DNA of 36,839 nt from a virus, in IMG/VR virus record IMGVR_UViG_3300043353_000017, positions 1 through 36,839 of that record. One strand, given 5' to 3'. The translations under genes and the position numbers were made by a program. Positions within the stretch are counted from its first letter, which is position 1. Every line of letters begins with the position of its first letter. Positions 36,733-36,839 of the stretch are shown here, piece by piece. The notes below the pieces were generated by a model, which saw only the letters and a program-made list of their open reading frames with translations, was not told the origin of the DNA and searched no databases.

Positions 36733-36839
36733 GTATGCTTCGAGGCACGACGCAGCCAAGCGGGGCTGAAACAGCGCGCGGAACACGTTGTCCTGTGCAC
36801 TAGGTTCTCTACGTTCCCCTGTCTCTTTTTCTTCAGGGG

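Noticed and set aside
1-36839. Integrase, repressor/att sites, CRISPR array, tRNA genes
   Set aside because: No recombinase motifs, regular spacer repeats or cloverleaf sequences were found by eye; the phage looks lytic within this window.

Overview
The window is part of a tailed-phage genome, most likely a podovirus, that infects an alphaproteobacterium, probably a sphingomonad. The phage assignment rests on a scaffold/major-capsid pair of the DUF5309 (SU10-like) kind, short-tail adaptor and fibre genes, proline- and alanine-rich internal proteins, and a dense set of tiny overlapping early genes. The host guess rests on one phage-borne protein with a PEPxxWA-type C-terminal sorting signal, a signal best known from sphingomonads. 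Terminase, portal and a convincing endolysin are not seen and probably lie outside the window.

Layout. (1) Positions 1-17227, + strand: the late structural operon. It runs scaffold, major capsid, terminator, an ADP-ribosyltransferase-like protein with SHOCT-like repeats, head-tail adaptor, three tail fibre/collar proteins, a tail structural protein, then a C-terminal S74 protein and internal (ejection-type) proteins. (2) Positions 17224-21316, - strand: an operon of overlapping genes with PurZ, a MazG-fold pyrophosphohydrolase (MazZ-like), a DUF6378-like protein, a PD-(D/E)XK nuclease and an SNF2-type helicase. (3) Positions 21326-22108: a free-standing PEP-CTERM gene between hairpins. (4) Positions 22109-29990, - strand: replication genes, namely family A DNA polymerase, a probable ssDNA-binding-type protein, coiled-coil proteins and a primase-polymerase/helicase. 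(5) Positions 30019-36839: a structured GC-rich intergenic element, then many small early genes (zinc ribbons, HTH, DUF2786, small membrane protein), nearly all on the - strand. The one + strand exception (34600-35319) is divergent.

How it works together. PurZ carries the Ser-for-Asp replacement in the P-loop that separates PurZ from host PurA. With a MazG-type enzyme beside it and a divergent family A polymerase, this points to a phage that replaces adenine by 2-aminoadenine (Z) in its DNA. The usual third enzyme, DatZ (an HD-domain dATPase), is not found here. Expression seems to rest on host RNA polymerase: twelve promoter-like sites share a TTGACA-type -35 box, exactly 17 bp of spacer and an extended -10 (TGN before the hexamer), and most sit directly upstream of a gene cluster. 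Most neighbouring genes overlap by 1-14 bases (ATGA, TAATG, TGATG), so translational coupling is the rule.

Limits: all family names come from reading motifs by eye; no database search was possible.
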